Source: Bacillota bacterium (lineage in GTDB: Bacteria > Bacillota > Clostridia > Clostridiales > Clostridiaceae). From it: a stretch of DNA of 44,097 nucleotides. The translations under genes and the position numbers were made by a program. The stretch is taken from NCBI GenBank assembly GCA_021781745.1, contig JAJXWH010000042.1, forward strand, positions 1 through 44,097, read 5' to 3'. How positions within the stretch are numbered: the first letter of the stretch is position 1; each line of letters starts with the position of its first letter. Below the pieces are notes generated by a model, which had not been told where the DNA came from, did not search any database, and was given only the letters and a program-made list of their open reading frames with translations. Shown one piece after another: positions 8,129-15,987 of this stretch.

Positions 8129-8353
8129 ATGAAAAGTTGGATTGTTAATTTAAATTTAAATTTTGTAGAAAAATATAATATACCATTTAATAGTTTTGTT
8201 ATTAAGGCGGAAGAAAAAGAAGAATTTTTATGTAAAATGGATAAAGTTTTAATAAAAGTAAAACAGCTAACTAATTTTGATATTAATGATATAACTCCAT
8301 TTGATTATAAAGAACTACCAGAGGAAATTGTAGAAGAATACACCTCTTTATAA
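8129..8353 (+). CDS. hypothetical protein, 74 residues
   Basis: A soluble, acidic small protein starting MKSWIVNLNLNFVEKYNIPF. No family is recognised. The ATG at 8129 is preferred over one at 8120 because AAAGGA at 8115-8120 is 8 bases upstream of the former. It lies 52 bp after the bacteriohemerythrin and before a clear terminator, so the two probably share a transcript. Confidence 0.6.
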   Translation: MKSWIVNLNLNFVEKYNIPFNSFVIKAEEKEEFLCKMDKVLIKVKQLTNFDINDITPFDYKELPEEIVEEYTSL

Positions 8354-8388
8354 GAACATATATGAAATTCCAATATGAATATAATAAT

Positions 8389-8427
8389 AAAAGAGTGGCT
8401 TACATAGATTGCAGGTCACTCTTTTTA
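8389..8427 (+). terminator. rho-independent terminator
   Basis: AAAAGAGTG and CACTCTTTT form a 9-bp stem with a T-run, after the hemerythrin and hypothetical gene pair. Confidence 0.75.
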
Positions 8428-8602
8428 TGTATTATAAGTAAGAAAATAAAAATCATTCGATTTTAAATTTTAGGTAACATGACTTGATATAGAGCATATA
8501 CATAATATGAAAAAATAATTCATTAAAGGTGATATATAAATACTATAGGTACAGTAGAGCTGCATATGCAAAGTTCACCATGTGATAGTTATGTACTTAG
8601 GC

Positions 8603-8635
8603 AGGAGAAGATATTGTTAGGAGGAGAAGATATTG
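8603..8635 (+). repeat. tandem duplication of ribosome site plus TTG start
   Basis: AGGAGAAGATATTG occurs at 8603-8616 and again at 8622-8635, 19 bp apart. Each copy contains a Shine-Dalgarno-like core and a TTG. The second TTG starts the holin-like gene; the first opens a different, short overlapping frame. Confidence 0.8.
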
Positions 8636-8884
8636 GATTTTACGCAATATATAACTCAAAATGCTTTGATTTTAGTTCCAACCTTATATGTTTTAGGAAT
8701 GCTCCTTAAGAGTACAGATGAAATCAAAGATAAATATATACCAATCATATTATTAGCAGCTGGTATTATAGGAGCTATTTGCCTTCTAGGTTTTAGCGTG
8801 CAATCAGTTATTCAAGGAATACTAGTAACTGGTGCAGCAGTTTATACAAACCAATTGATTAAGCAGACAACAAAGGATGAATAG
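8633..8884 (+). CDS. holin-like small membrane protein (Phage_holin_5_2 type)
   Basis: An 83-residue protein: MDFTQYITQNALILVPTLYV, then the helix YIPIILLAAGIIGAICLLGF, and the tail QGILVTGAAVYTNQLIKQT. This pattern (two or three hydrophobic segments, terminal GAAVYTNQLIKQ) matches clostridial phage-holin-family proteins. No endolysin or other phage gene is adjacent, so it is a stand-alone copy; its role may be domesticated. The TTG start at 8633 has AGGAGG at 8619-8624. Confidence 0.75.
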   Translation: MDFTQYITQNALILVPTLYVLGMLLKSTDEIKDKYIPIILLAAGIIGAICLLGFSVQSVIQGILVTGAAVYTNQLIKQTTKDE

Positions 8885-8905
8885 AATTAATTATTATCTT
8901 TTTAG

Positions 8906-8934
8906 TTGAATAAAATATAATAGTCCTATATAAT
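8906..8934 (+). promoter_or_regulatory. sigma-A promoter of the cobalamin operon
   Basis: TTGAAT (8906-8911), a 17-bp spacer and TATAAT (8929-8934). Transcription would start near 8941, just upstream of the cobalamin riboswitch. Confidence 0.7.
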
Positions 8935-8959
8935 TTAAAAGACAATAGGTAATGATTTT

Positions 8960-9185
8960 TAGGTTCTTAAAAGTTTGAGTTTTTAAGATTAAAAGGGAAA
9001 GTAGTGAAAGTCTACTACAGCCCCCGCTACTGTAATGGAAGACTAACCTCTAAGGTATATAGAAATAAAAAGTGCTGCTAAGCAAATAGACAAACTTTTT
9101 ATCATATACTAAAAATCCACTGAGAAATTATTTTTGGGAAGGAAGAGCGTTAGGGTGACGCCAGAGTCAGGAGACCTGCCTAAAG
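8960..9185 (+). ncRNA. cobalamin (AdoCbl) riboswitch
   Basis: All conserved blocks are present in order: AAAAGGGAA (8991-8999), GTGAAAGTC, ACAGCCCCCGCTACTGT, CCACTG, GGGAAGG, and the B12 box with GAGTCAGGAGACCTGCC ending at 9180. A long variable arm lies between ACTGT and CCACTG. It precedes cbiK by about 155 nt and should repress the operon when adenosylcobalamin is plentiful. Confidence 0.95.
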
Positions 9186-9273
9186 ATTTTGACTGAGCTG
9201 TCCTTCGGAGGGAAGGTGAGTAGCAAATAGTAAGATGCATGTTTAATTAGGCATTTGTATTTCGTTATGTGAT

Positions 9274-9332
9274 TCCTCCTTATCTTAAATTAGATAATGA
9301 GGATTTTATTTTTAGCTGCAATTTTAGGAGGA
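9274..9332 (+). promoter_or_regulatory. anti-Shine-Dalgarno expression platform for cbiK
   Basis: TCCTCCT (9274-9280) is perfectly complementary to AGGAGGA (9326-9332), the ribosome site of cbiK; the flanking ATT/AAT can extend the helix past a one-base bulge. No intrinsic terminator is visible between the B12 box and cbiK. This suggests that the riboswitch acts at translation initiation; this mechanism is inferred from complementarity. Confidence 0.55.
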
Positions 9333-9338
9333 GAATAC

Positions 9339-10163
9339 ATGAAAAAGGCTATTTTAGTAGTTAGTTTTGGAACAAGTCATTTAGAAGCACTTAAAAACTC
9401 AATTGAGAAAATTGAAAATAAAATAAGAGATGAATTTAAGGAGTATGAAGTATTTAGAGCTTTTACTGCTCATTTTATCATAAGAAAATTAAATAAACAG
9501 TATAACTTAAATATACTTACTCCGGAAGAGGCTTTAGAGGATTTAAAAATTAAAGGCTTTGAGGAAGTTATAATTCAACCTCTTCACCTTATTCCGGGAG
9601 AAGAATTTGACTATATTAAAGGGATTGCTCTACAGAGGGAGGGTGATTTCAGGACTATAAAACTTGGAAGGCCAATATTTTTCTATCAAGGGATGAATGG
9701 ACTTCCAGAAGATTATTCTTTATTTATTGAAAGTATTAAAGATTTATTAGTAAATGAGGAAAGCGTAATATTATTTGGACATGGTACAGAACATCCATCT
9801 AATGCGGTTTATGGAATGCTTCAAACTGTTTTAATAGATGAAGGATATGAAAATGTATTTGTAGCGACGGCAGAAGGATATCCAACAGTTGAAAATGTAG
9901 TGAGAAAGTTAAAGAATAAAGGAATAAATAAAACTAAATTAGCTCCTTTATTACTAGTAGCAGGCGATCATGCTAAAAATGATATGGCATCAGATGATGA
10001 GGAATCCTTAAAAAGTATTCTTCAAAGGGAAGGGATAAAAGTAAAGTTACATATGCATGGTCTTGGTGAACTTGATAGCTTTGATAAACTTTATATTAAC
10101 AGAATCTATGATTTAATCGAAAATAGATATATAAATGCAGGAAGGACAAAAAAACTAAGATAA
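9339..10163 (+). CDS. cbiK: sirohydrochlorin cobaltochelatase CbiK
   Basis: This 274-residue type-II chelatase inserts Co2+ into sirohydrochlorin, the first committed step of the anaerobic cobalamin path. It begins KKAILVVSFGTSHLEAL. The metal-binding histidines are H148 in FGHGTEHPSN and H211 in GDHAKNDMASDD, matching H145 and H207 of Salmonella CbiK; an acidic ligand lies in HLIPGEEFDY. There is no signal peptide, so it is cytosolic. The start is ATG 9339 with AGGAGG at 9326-9331; an upstream in-frame ATG (9297) would swallow that site. First gene after the riboswitch. Confidence 0.93.
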   Translation: MKKAILVVSFGTSHLEALKNSIEKIENKIRDEFKEYEVFRAFTAHFIIRKLNKQYNLNILTPEEALEDLKIKGFEEVIIQPLHLIPGEEFDYIKGIALQREGDFRTIKLGRPIFFYQGMNGLPEDYSLFIESIKDLLVNEESVILFGHGTEHPSNAVYGMLQTVLIDEGYENVFVATAEGYPTVENVVRKLKNKGINKTKLAPLLLVAGDHAKNDMASDDEESLKSILQREGIKVKLHMHGLGELDSFDKLYINRIYDLIENRYINAGRTKKLR

Positions 10164-10250
10164 TTACGCATTTTTTATTTATGACCCAATTATAGAAATT
10201 GTGGCTTAAAAAGTTATTATTAATTTTATGTACATAGAGAGGAAAGTTAT

Positions 10251-11579
10251 ATGAAATCTATAATTATATCTTCAAATTGCAGTGGCGGCGGTAAAACCAC
10301 CTTTACTCTTGGACTTATGAAAGTCCTGAAAGATAGGAAATTAGATATACAAGGTTATAAGGTTGGACCAGATTATATTGATACGGCATTTCACAAAGAA
10401 GTAACAAAAAAAGCTTCAAGAAATCTTGATCCATTTTTGATGGGAGAAGATGGTATGAAAAAAAGTTTTCTTAAAGGCTGTGGAGATATAGGTATAATTG
10501 AAGGTGTGATGGGGCTATATGATGGGATTGGAGCAAGTGAAAAAGCATCAACCTATGAAATTTCAAAAATCTTAGGTAATATGCCTATTATATTAGTGTT
10601 GTCTCCTAAAGGTCAAAGTGCAAGTATATGTGCTGAAATTAATGGTTTTAAAAATTATAGAAATGCAAATATTGTAGGAGTTGTATTAAATGCAGTTAGT
10701 GAAAAATACTATAATTTATTAAAGTATGCAATTGAGAAAAACTGCAATATGAAAGTATTTGGATATATTCCTAAAAATTCTGAGATAGTATTAAGCAGCA
10801 GACATTTGGGACTTGTACAAAGCTTGGAGATACTTAATCTTGAGGAGAAGACACAGATATGCAAAAAGCTAATTGAAGAATATATAGATGTAGATTCCAT
10901 TATAAACGAAATGCAGGAATTTAGGGAAGAAAGCAATGTCTATGAAGGTAGATTAGTTAAGAAGTCTTTGAGAATTGGAGTCGCTTTAGATAAGGCATTT
11001 AGCTTTTATTATAAAGATAATTTAGAGCTATTAGAAAAGTTTGGGGAAATAATTTATTTTAGTCCGATAAATGATAAGCTTTTGCCAGATAATTTAGATT
11101 TCCTATATATTGGTGGAGGATATCCAGAGATTTTTAAAAACGAGTTAGAAGATAATTATTCTATGAGAAACAGCATAAGAGAAGCTTTAGATAAGGGATT
11201 AAAATGCTATGCCGAATGCGGTGGATTAATGTATTTGACAAAGTCAATTGATACTGCTCAAATGGTTGGTTTTTTTGATGGTGAAACAGTTATGACTAAT
11301 AAGCTCCAAAACTTTGGCTATTGCAGAGTTAAAATAAATAACAAGTGTTTTAATGATAAGCTTAATAACAGAGAGGATATTGAAATAAATGCCCATGAGT
11401 TTCATAAATCATTAGCTAACATAAACGAAGAAAAAGTGTACGAAGTTAAAAAAACTTTATATAATGGGGAAGTAGTAAGGTGGGAGTGTGGATATTATAA
11501 GAAAAACACATTAGGCGCATATGCTCACGTAAATTTTCAGGGAAATGAAAAATTTTTAGAATTACTAATTAATTTATAG
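10251..11579 (+). CDS. cbiA: cobyrinate a,c-diamide synthase CbiA
   Basis: This 442-residue enzyme performs ATP- and glutamine-dependent amidation of the a and c carboxylates of cobyrinate. The N-terminal P-loop is SNCSGGGKTT (about residues 8-17) with GYKVGPDYID next. The C-terminal class-I glutamine amidotransferase domain carries Cys323 in YAECGGLMYL and the HEFH motif near residue 385. Length and domain order are usual. It follows cbiK by 87 bp with GAGGAAAG upstream. In most pathways it acts late, so its second place in the operon is not in reaction order. Confidence 0.93.
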   Translation: MKSIIISSNCSGGGKTTFTLGLMKVLKDRKLDIQGYKVGPDYIDTAFHKEVTKKASRNLDPFLMGEDGMKKSFLKGCGDIGIIEGVMGLYDGIGASEKASTYEISKILGNMPIILVLSPKGQSASICAEINGFKNYRNANIVGVVLNAVSEKYYNLLKYAIEKNCNMKVFGYIPKNSEIVLSSRHLGLVQSLEILNLEEKTQICKKLIEEYIDVDSIINEMQEFREESNVYEGRLVKKSLRIGVALDKAFSFYYKDNLELLEKFGEIIYFSPINDKLLPDNLDFLYIGGGYPEIFKNELEDNYSMRNSIREALDKGLKCYAECGGLMYLTKSIDTAQMVGFFDGETVMTNKLQNFGYCRVKINNKCFNDKLNNREDIEINAHEFHKSLANINEEKVYEVKKTLYNGEVVRWECGYYKKNTLGAYAHVNFQGNEKFLELLINL

Positions 11580-11606
11580 ATTAAAGAAAAAAGGGATGAT
11601 GGCAAG

Positions 11607-12230
11607 ATGGATTATTTAAAAAATCCTATGGGAATTGAAGAAAAGAGCTTTGAGATTATTGGAAATGAGATGGGGCCACATTCATTTACAGATGAAGAGC
11701 TCCTTATAGTGAAAAGAACTATTCATACAACTGCTGATTTTGAATATAAAGATTTAGTGGAAATAAGTGAGACTGCCATTGAAACTGCCAAAAATCTTTT
11801 TAGGAAAGGTGCTAAGATTTACACTGATACTAATATGGCTTTAAATGGAATCAATAAGATGGCTTTGGCTAAAACTAAAAGTAACGTAATTTGTTATGTG
11901 AATGAAGAAATAGTACATAAGGAAGCTAAGGAAAAAAGTATAACTAGAAGCATGGCTGCTGTTGAAAAAGCATGCAGTGATAAGGTAGATATTTTTGTTT
12001 TTGGTAATGCACCAACGGCACTGTTTAGATTAAAAGAGCTAATCAAGGAAGGTAAAGCGAATCCGAAATTAATTATTGCAGTACCTGTAGGCTTTGTTGG
12101 AGCAGCGGAAAGCAAAGAAAATATGGATAAACTTAATATACCTTATATAAGAGTTAAGGGCAGAAAAGGCGGAAGTACTGTAGCTGCGGCAATAATAAAC
12201 GCTTTAATGTACATGGTAGTTGATAGATAA
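11607..12230 (+). CDS. cbiC: cobalt-precorrin-8 methylmutase CbiC
   Basis: This 207-residue enzyme moves the C-11 methyl group to C-12, giving cobyrinate. Family marks: the catalytic-His region VKRTIHTTADFEYKDL, DTNMALNGINK, and the closing GRKGGSTVAAAIINAL. It starts at ATG 11607 after AAGGGATGATGGCAAG, 27 bp after cbiA, so co-transcription is very likely. CbiC depends on its substrate being made by CbiH and CbiJ, which are not in the window. Confidence 0.93.
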   Translation: MDYLKNPMGIEEKSFEIIGNEMGPHSFTDEELLIVKRTIHTTADFEYKDLVEISETAIETAKNLFRKGAKIYTDTNMALNGINKMALAKTKSNVICYVNEEIVHKEAKEKSITRSMAAVEKACSDKVDIFVFGNAPTALFRLKELIKEGKANPKLIIAVPVGFVGAAESKENMDKLNIPYIRVKGRKGGSTVAAAIINALMYMVVDR

Positions 12231-12244
12231 GTCAGAGGTGTTTT

Positions 12245-12652
12245 ATGGAGAATAACTCAAATAATCAATTTAAAATTTGGTATTTTAAGATTAAGGCGTT
12301 AGCTAAAAAAATGAAAAAGGAAGTTGGAGCTTTATATTTAGCATCTAAACGCAAAGATGTGCCGTTTACTGCTAAAATAATTTCGATATTAGCAGTAGGT
12401 TATGCATTAAGTCCAATAGATTTAATACCGGATTTCATTCCCATTTTAGGTTATATTGATGATTTGATTTTAGTTCCAATTGGTATCTATTTTGCAATAA
12501 AATTAATTCCTAATAGCATTATGGAAGAATGCAGGCAGCAGGCAGAAAGTACTTTCAGTAAAGATAAATTTAAAAACTGGATAGCTGGAGGAATTATTAT
12601 ATGTATTTGGATTATAGCAATAGCTTATATAATAATGAAAATTATTTATTAG
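12245..12652 (+). CDS. DUF1232 (YkvA-like) membrane protein inside the cbi operon
   Basis: A 135-residue protein with the DUF1232 core VPFTAKIISILAVGYALSPI then DLIPDFIPILGYIDDLILVP (about residues 38-80) and a C-terminal transmembrane helix (about residues 114-133). DUF1232 proteins are small membrane proteins of unknown biochemical role, not known as cobalamin enzymes. It lies 14 bp after cbiC with AGAGGTG upstream, so it is translated from the operon message. Whether it helps corrinoid synthesis or is an insertion is unknown. Confidence 0.8.
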   Translation: MENNSNNQFKIWYFKIKALAKKMKKEVGALYLASKRKDVPFTAKIISILAVGYALSPIDLIPDFIPILGYIDDLILVPIGIYFAIKLIPNSIMEECRQQAESTFSKDKFKNWIAGGIIICIWIIAIAYIIMKIIY

Positions 12653-12785
12653 AAAAGTAACAAATGAAAGTTTGAATAAAAGGAATTTGAAGATTTTAAT
12701 GCATACTTTCAATTGTGATTCCAGCTCTAGCTTCTCACTTATAACTTGTAATTGGATAAATTTGGAGGTGGTTTTTATATTTGAG

Positions 12786-13895
12786 ATGTATATTGAAACT
12801 AATGGACAAAAATTGAGATGTGGATATACAACTGGTTCTTGTAGTGCAGGAGCTGCAAAAGCTGCAACCATGCTTTTATTTAATAAAGATGATACATTAA
12901 AAGAAATAGAAATATCAACTCCCAAGGGGATTAACATAACTATTCCTATAAAATCTATAGATAAATTTGATGATTATGTAGAATGTACTATTATAAAAGA
13001 TGGCGGAGATGATCCTGATGCTACTCATGGGGCAGAAATAAAGGCAAGGGTCAGAAGGATTGCCGGAAACTTTAATCAAGATATAGATGAAGATATGGTA
13101 ATCCTAAAAGGGGGAATTGGAGTAGGCATAGTTACTAAAGACGGACTTTTTGTTCCAAAAGGGCAGCCAGCAATTAACCCAGTTCCAAGAAAAATGATTA
13201 AGGATGAGGTCATGAAGGTTTTGCCTAGTGGCGAGAAGGTTGAGGTAACAATTTCAGTACCTAAAGGAGAAGAAATAGCAAAAAAAACCTTTAATCCTAG
13301 ACTTGGAATAGAAGGTGGAATATCTATACTTGGAACTACAGGAATAGTTTATCCAATGTCGGAAGATTCTCTTAAAGCCTCAGTGAAATTAGAAATTACC
13401 CAAAAAGCATTAAATAGTGAAAGATTAGTTTTAACTTTTGGGAATTTAGGCGATAATTACTGTAAGGAGTGTGGATTTAAAGAAGAGGAAATTGTAATAT
13501 GTTCAAATTATATTGGATTAGCTTTAGAAACCTGTGTAAGCTGTAAAGTTAAGTCAATTATTATGGCAGGGCATATAGGTAAAATGAGTAAAATTGCATA
13601 TGGTTGTTTCAATACTCATAGCAGAGTAAATGGAGTAAGGCTTGAAGTTATTGCTCTAGAACTGGCACTGCTTGGATATGATATTTCCCTTGTTCAGGAA
13701 GTTCTTAAGGAAAAAACCTGTGAAGGTGCAGTTAAAATGCTTGGATGTGGTTATAATGAATTGTATGAGAATATTGGAACGAAAATTATTCAAAAAATAA
13801 GTGAGTACGTTTATGGCGAATTAAATGTTGATGTAATTATGTATTATGGGGCATCTAAGCCTATTCTGCTTTGGAAATCAGAAGGAGTAATATGA
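12786..13895 (+). CDS. cbiD: cobalt-precorrin-5B C1-methyltransferase CbiD
   Basis: This is a 369-residue protein if started at ATG 12786. It methylates C-1 in the anaerobic path. Family signature LRCGYTTGSCSAGAAKAAT near the N-terminus, DGGDDPDATHGAEI, and the C-terminal region around KIAYGCFNTHSRVNGVRLEV. The ribosome site GGAGGTG (12764-12770) is 15 bases from this ATG, too far. An in-frame ATA at 12777 (giving xFEMYIETNG) sits at a better spacing. An earlier ATG at 12672 has no ribosome site and would add 38 unrelated residues. The stop overlaps the start of cbiE. Confidence 0.9.
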   Translation: MYIETNGQKLRCGYTTGSCSAGAAKAATMLLFNKDDTLKEIEISTPKGINITIPIKSIDKFDDYVECTIIKDGGDDPDATHGAEIKARVRRIAGNFNQDIDEDMVILKGGIGVGIVTKDGLFVPKGQPAINPVPRKMIKDEVMKVLPSGEKVEVTISVPKGEEIAKKTFNPRLGIEGGISILGTTGIVYPMSEDSLKASVKLEITQKALNSERLVLTFGNLGDNYCKECGFKEEEIVICSNYIGLALETCVSCKVKSIIMAGHIGKMSKIAYGCFNTHSRVNGVRLEVIALELALLGYDISLVQEVLKEKTCEGAVKMLGCGYNELYENIGTKIIQKISEYVYGELNVDVIMYYGASKPILLWKSEGVI

Positions 13896-14506
13896 TGATT
13901 TATATTGTAGGACTTGGGCCTGGCCATAGAGATTATATTATGCCAAAGGCTGTAGAAATGCTAAGAAAATCGCACATAGTTTTAGGATTTAAAAGAGCAT
14001 TGGATTCTTTAGATTTTGTAGATAATAAAAAAATGTACATAAATAAATTAAGTGACATTGATGAATTCTTAAATGATGAAAAAAATAAGGATATGAATGT
14101 TTCTATTGTTGCGTCTGGAGATCCAACTTTTTATGGAATAACTAATTATATTAACAATAAAACAAATTTAAACATTAAAGTAATTCCTGGAATTAGTTCT
14201 TTTCAGTACTTAACCTGTAAACTTAACCTGTCTTGGAGTAATGCATATTTAAGCAGCCTTCATGGAAGAAAAGAAGAATTTTTAGATGCAATTAATATAC
14301 ATAAATTGAGTATTTGGCTTACTGACAAAGAAAATAACCCAGTAATATTATGCAAAATACTCCATGAAAATAATATAAGCTGCAAAGTGATAGTTGGTGA
14401 AAATTTATCTTATGAAGATGAAATAATAACTGAAGGAAGCCCAGTAGAATTTTTGAATCAAAATTTTAGTCCATTAAGTGTTTTTATAGTTGAAAAGATA
14501 ATTTAA
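13895..14506 (+). CDS. cbiE: cobalt-precorrin-7 C5-methyltransferase CbiE
   Basis: About 203 residues of the tetrapyrrole methylase (TP_methylase) fold: MIYIVGLGPGHRDYIMPKA at the N-terminus (SAM loop GLGPG), VASGDPTFYGI, and VIPGISSFQYLTCKL. It methylates C-5; together with CbiT it does the work of the fused CobL. Two ATGs (13892 and 13895) are possible; GAAGGAG at 13881-13887 favours the second. The start overlaps the cbiD stop by one base, indicating translational coupling. Confidence 0.92.
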   Translation: MIYIVGLGPGHRDYIMPKAVEMLRKSHIVLGFKRALDSLDFVDNKKMYINKLSDIDEFLNDEKNKDMNVSIVASGDPTFYGITNYINNKTNLNIKVIPGISSFQYLTCKLNLSWSNAYLSSLHGRKEEFLDAINIHKLSIWLTDKENNPVILCKILHENNISCKVIVGENLSYEDEIITEGSPVEFLNQNFSPLSVFIVEKII

Positions 14507-14526
14507 AATACTAGGAGGTTAATTTC

Positions 14527-15099
14527 ATGGTTTTTATAAAAGATGAAGAATTCATTAGGGGACAATGCCCAATGACAAAAGAAGAAATAAGAATCCTCTC
14601 AATAGCTAAAATGAAAATAAATGAAAACTCTTTAGTTTTAGATGTAGGAAGCGGAACAGGCAGTATTACGGTTCAAGCTGCTAAAATTGCAGAAAAGGGA
14701 AAAGTATTATCTATTGAGAAGGACCCAGAGGCTTACGAAGTTACTAAAAGTAATTTAGATAAGTTTCAATGTGAGAATGTAAAAATAATAAACAGTGAAG
14801 CAGGGCAAGTTCTTGATAAATTAATTTCAGATGATGTGAAATTTAATTCAATCTTCATTGGTGGAAGCGGGGGGCATTTAGAAGAACTATTACTTAAGGC
14901 AAATGCAGTTCTCCACAAGAATGGGACTATGGTCATGAACTTTATTACTTTAGATAATGCATTTAGGGCAATTGAAGTTGTTAAAAATTTAAATTATAAA
15001 TATGAAATTTCATTAATAAATATAAGTAAAAACCGTGAAAATACCTTAATGATGATAGCAAATAATCCGATTTACATAATTCAATGTACACGAAAATAA
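14527..15099 (+). CDS. cbiT: cobalt-precorrin-6B C15-methyltransferase, decarboxylating, CbiT
   Basis: A 190-residue class-I SAM methyltransferase. It opens with the family signature IKDEEFIRGQCPMTKEEIR, then the SAM motif LVLDVGSGTGSITVQAA (about residues 36-52) and GGSGGHLEELL. It methylates C-15 and removes the acetate carboxyl at C-12. ATG 14527 follows AGGAGG closely, 20 bp after cbiE. A 110-bp gap follows before cbiL. Confidence 0.93.
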   Translation: MVFIKDEEFIRGQCPMTKEEIRILSIAKMKINENSLVLDVGSGTGSITVQAAKIAEKGKVLSIEKDPEAYEVTKSNLDKFQCENVKIINSEAGQVLDKLISDDVKFNSIFIGGSGGHLEELLLKANAVLHKNGTMVMNFITLDNAFRAIEVVKNLNYKYEISLINISKNRENTLMMIANNPIYIIQCTRK

Positions 15100-15209
15100 C
15101 TTAAAAGAATTGAATTAATATAAAATATATTTTTAAGTAACTAAAATTTGAATAGTATTATAGATTAATTTTTTGATTAGTTACTTTTTAGAGGAGAGGA
15201 ATTAAATAA

Positions 15210-15875
15210 ATGGCAACATTATACGGCATAGGGGTAGGACCTGGAGAAGCAGAATTACTAACAGTTAAGGCAGTTAAGACAATAGAAAAATGTCAGGTTA
15301 TAGTTGCACCATGTGCAACTGAAGGCGGGGAGAGCATTGCTCTTGAAACTGCAAAAGAATACATAAAACAGGGAACTGAAGTTATTATAAAGCATTTTCC
15401 AATGGGAAAGAAAGATCGAGTAGCAAAGGCATTAGAGGCTTATGAATTTATAGAAGCAAGACTTAGAGAAGGAAAAGATGTTGCATTTTTAACAATAGGA
15501 GATCCTTATATTTATAGTACATACAGCCACATGTTAAAGCATGTCAGAGAATGTGGATTTGAAGTACAAACAATTCCGGGAATAACTTCTTTTTGTGCGG
15601 CTGCAAGCTTAGTAAATAAAACTTTAGTTGTTGGAGATGAGAAGTTAGTCGTTATGCCAGCAACTAAAGTAAAAGAAATTACTGATGAAAAATATGTTGT
15701 AATTATGAAAGTATACAAGCATGAAGAGGAAGTACTTAATGCTTTAGAAGAAAAAGGCTTCGATTATGTTTATGCAAGCAGAGTCGGAAGAGAAGGAGAA
15801 ATAGTTTTGACTGAAAGAGAAGAAATATTGAAACTTAGAGATTATATGTCTTTAATTATTGCAAACAGAGAATGA
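15210..15875 (+). CDS. cbiL: cobalt-precorrin-2 C20-methyltransferase CbiL
   Basis: A 221-residue TP_methylase: ATLYGIGVGPGEAELLTVKA (SAM loop GVGPG), LTIGDPYIYSTYSHML, and TIPGITSFCAAASL. It acts directly after CbiK, adding the C-20 methyl. GAGGAGAGGAA precedes the ATG. The 110-bp gap on its 5' side shows no terminator, so it probably belongs to the operon. Confidence 0.93.
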   Translation: MATLYGIGVGPGEAELLTVKAVKTIEKCQVIVAPCATEGGESIALETAKEYIKQGTEVIIKHFPMGKKDRVAKALEAYEFIEARLREGKDVAFLTIGDPYIYSTYSHMLKHVRECGFEVQTIPGITSFCAAASLVNKTLVVGDEKLVVMPATKVKEITDEKYVVIMKVYKHEEEVLNALEEKGFDYVYASRVGREGEIVLTEREEILKLRDYMSLIIANRE

Positions 15876-15987
15876 AAAGATTTCTAAAAGGATCAAAAAA
15901 TAGAATTAAGTATTAGAAAACGGTAAATACTATATTGACTTACAAAAGATATAAAGTTTTGAGTTAATAAAAGGAGCGTATTTAGAA

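Noticed and set aside
8633..8884. Prophage remnant
   Set aside because: Only a single holin-like gene is present; no other phage functions on either side.
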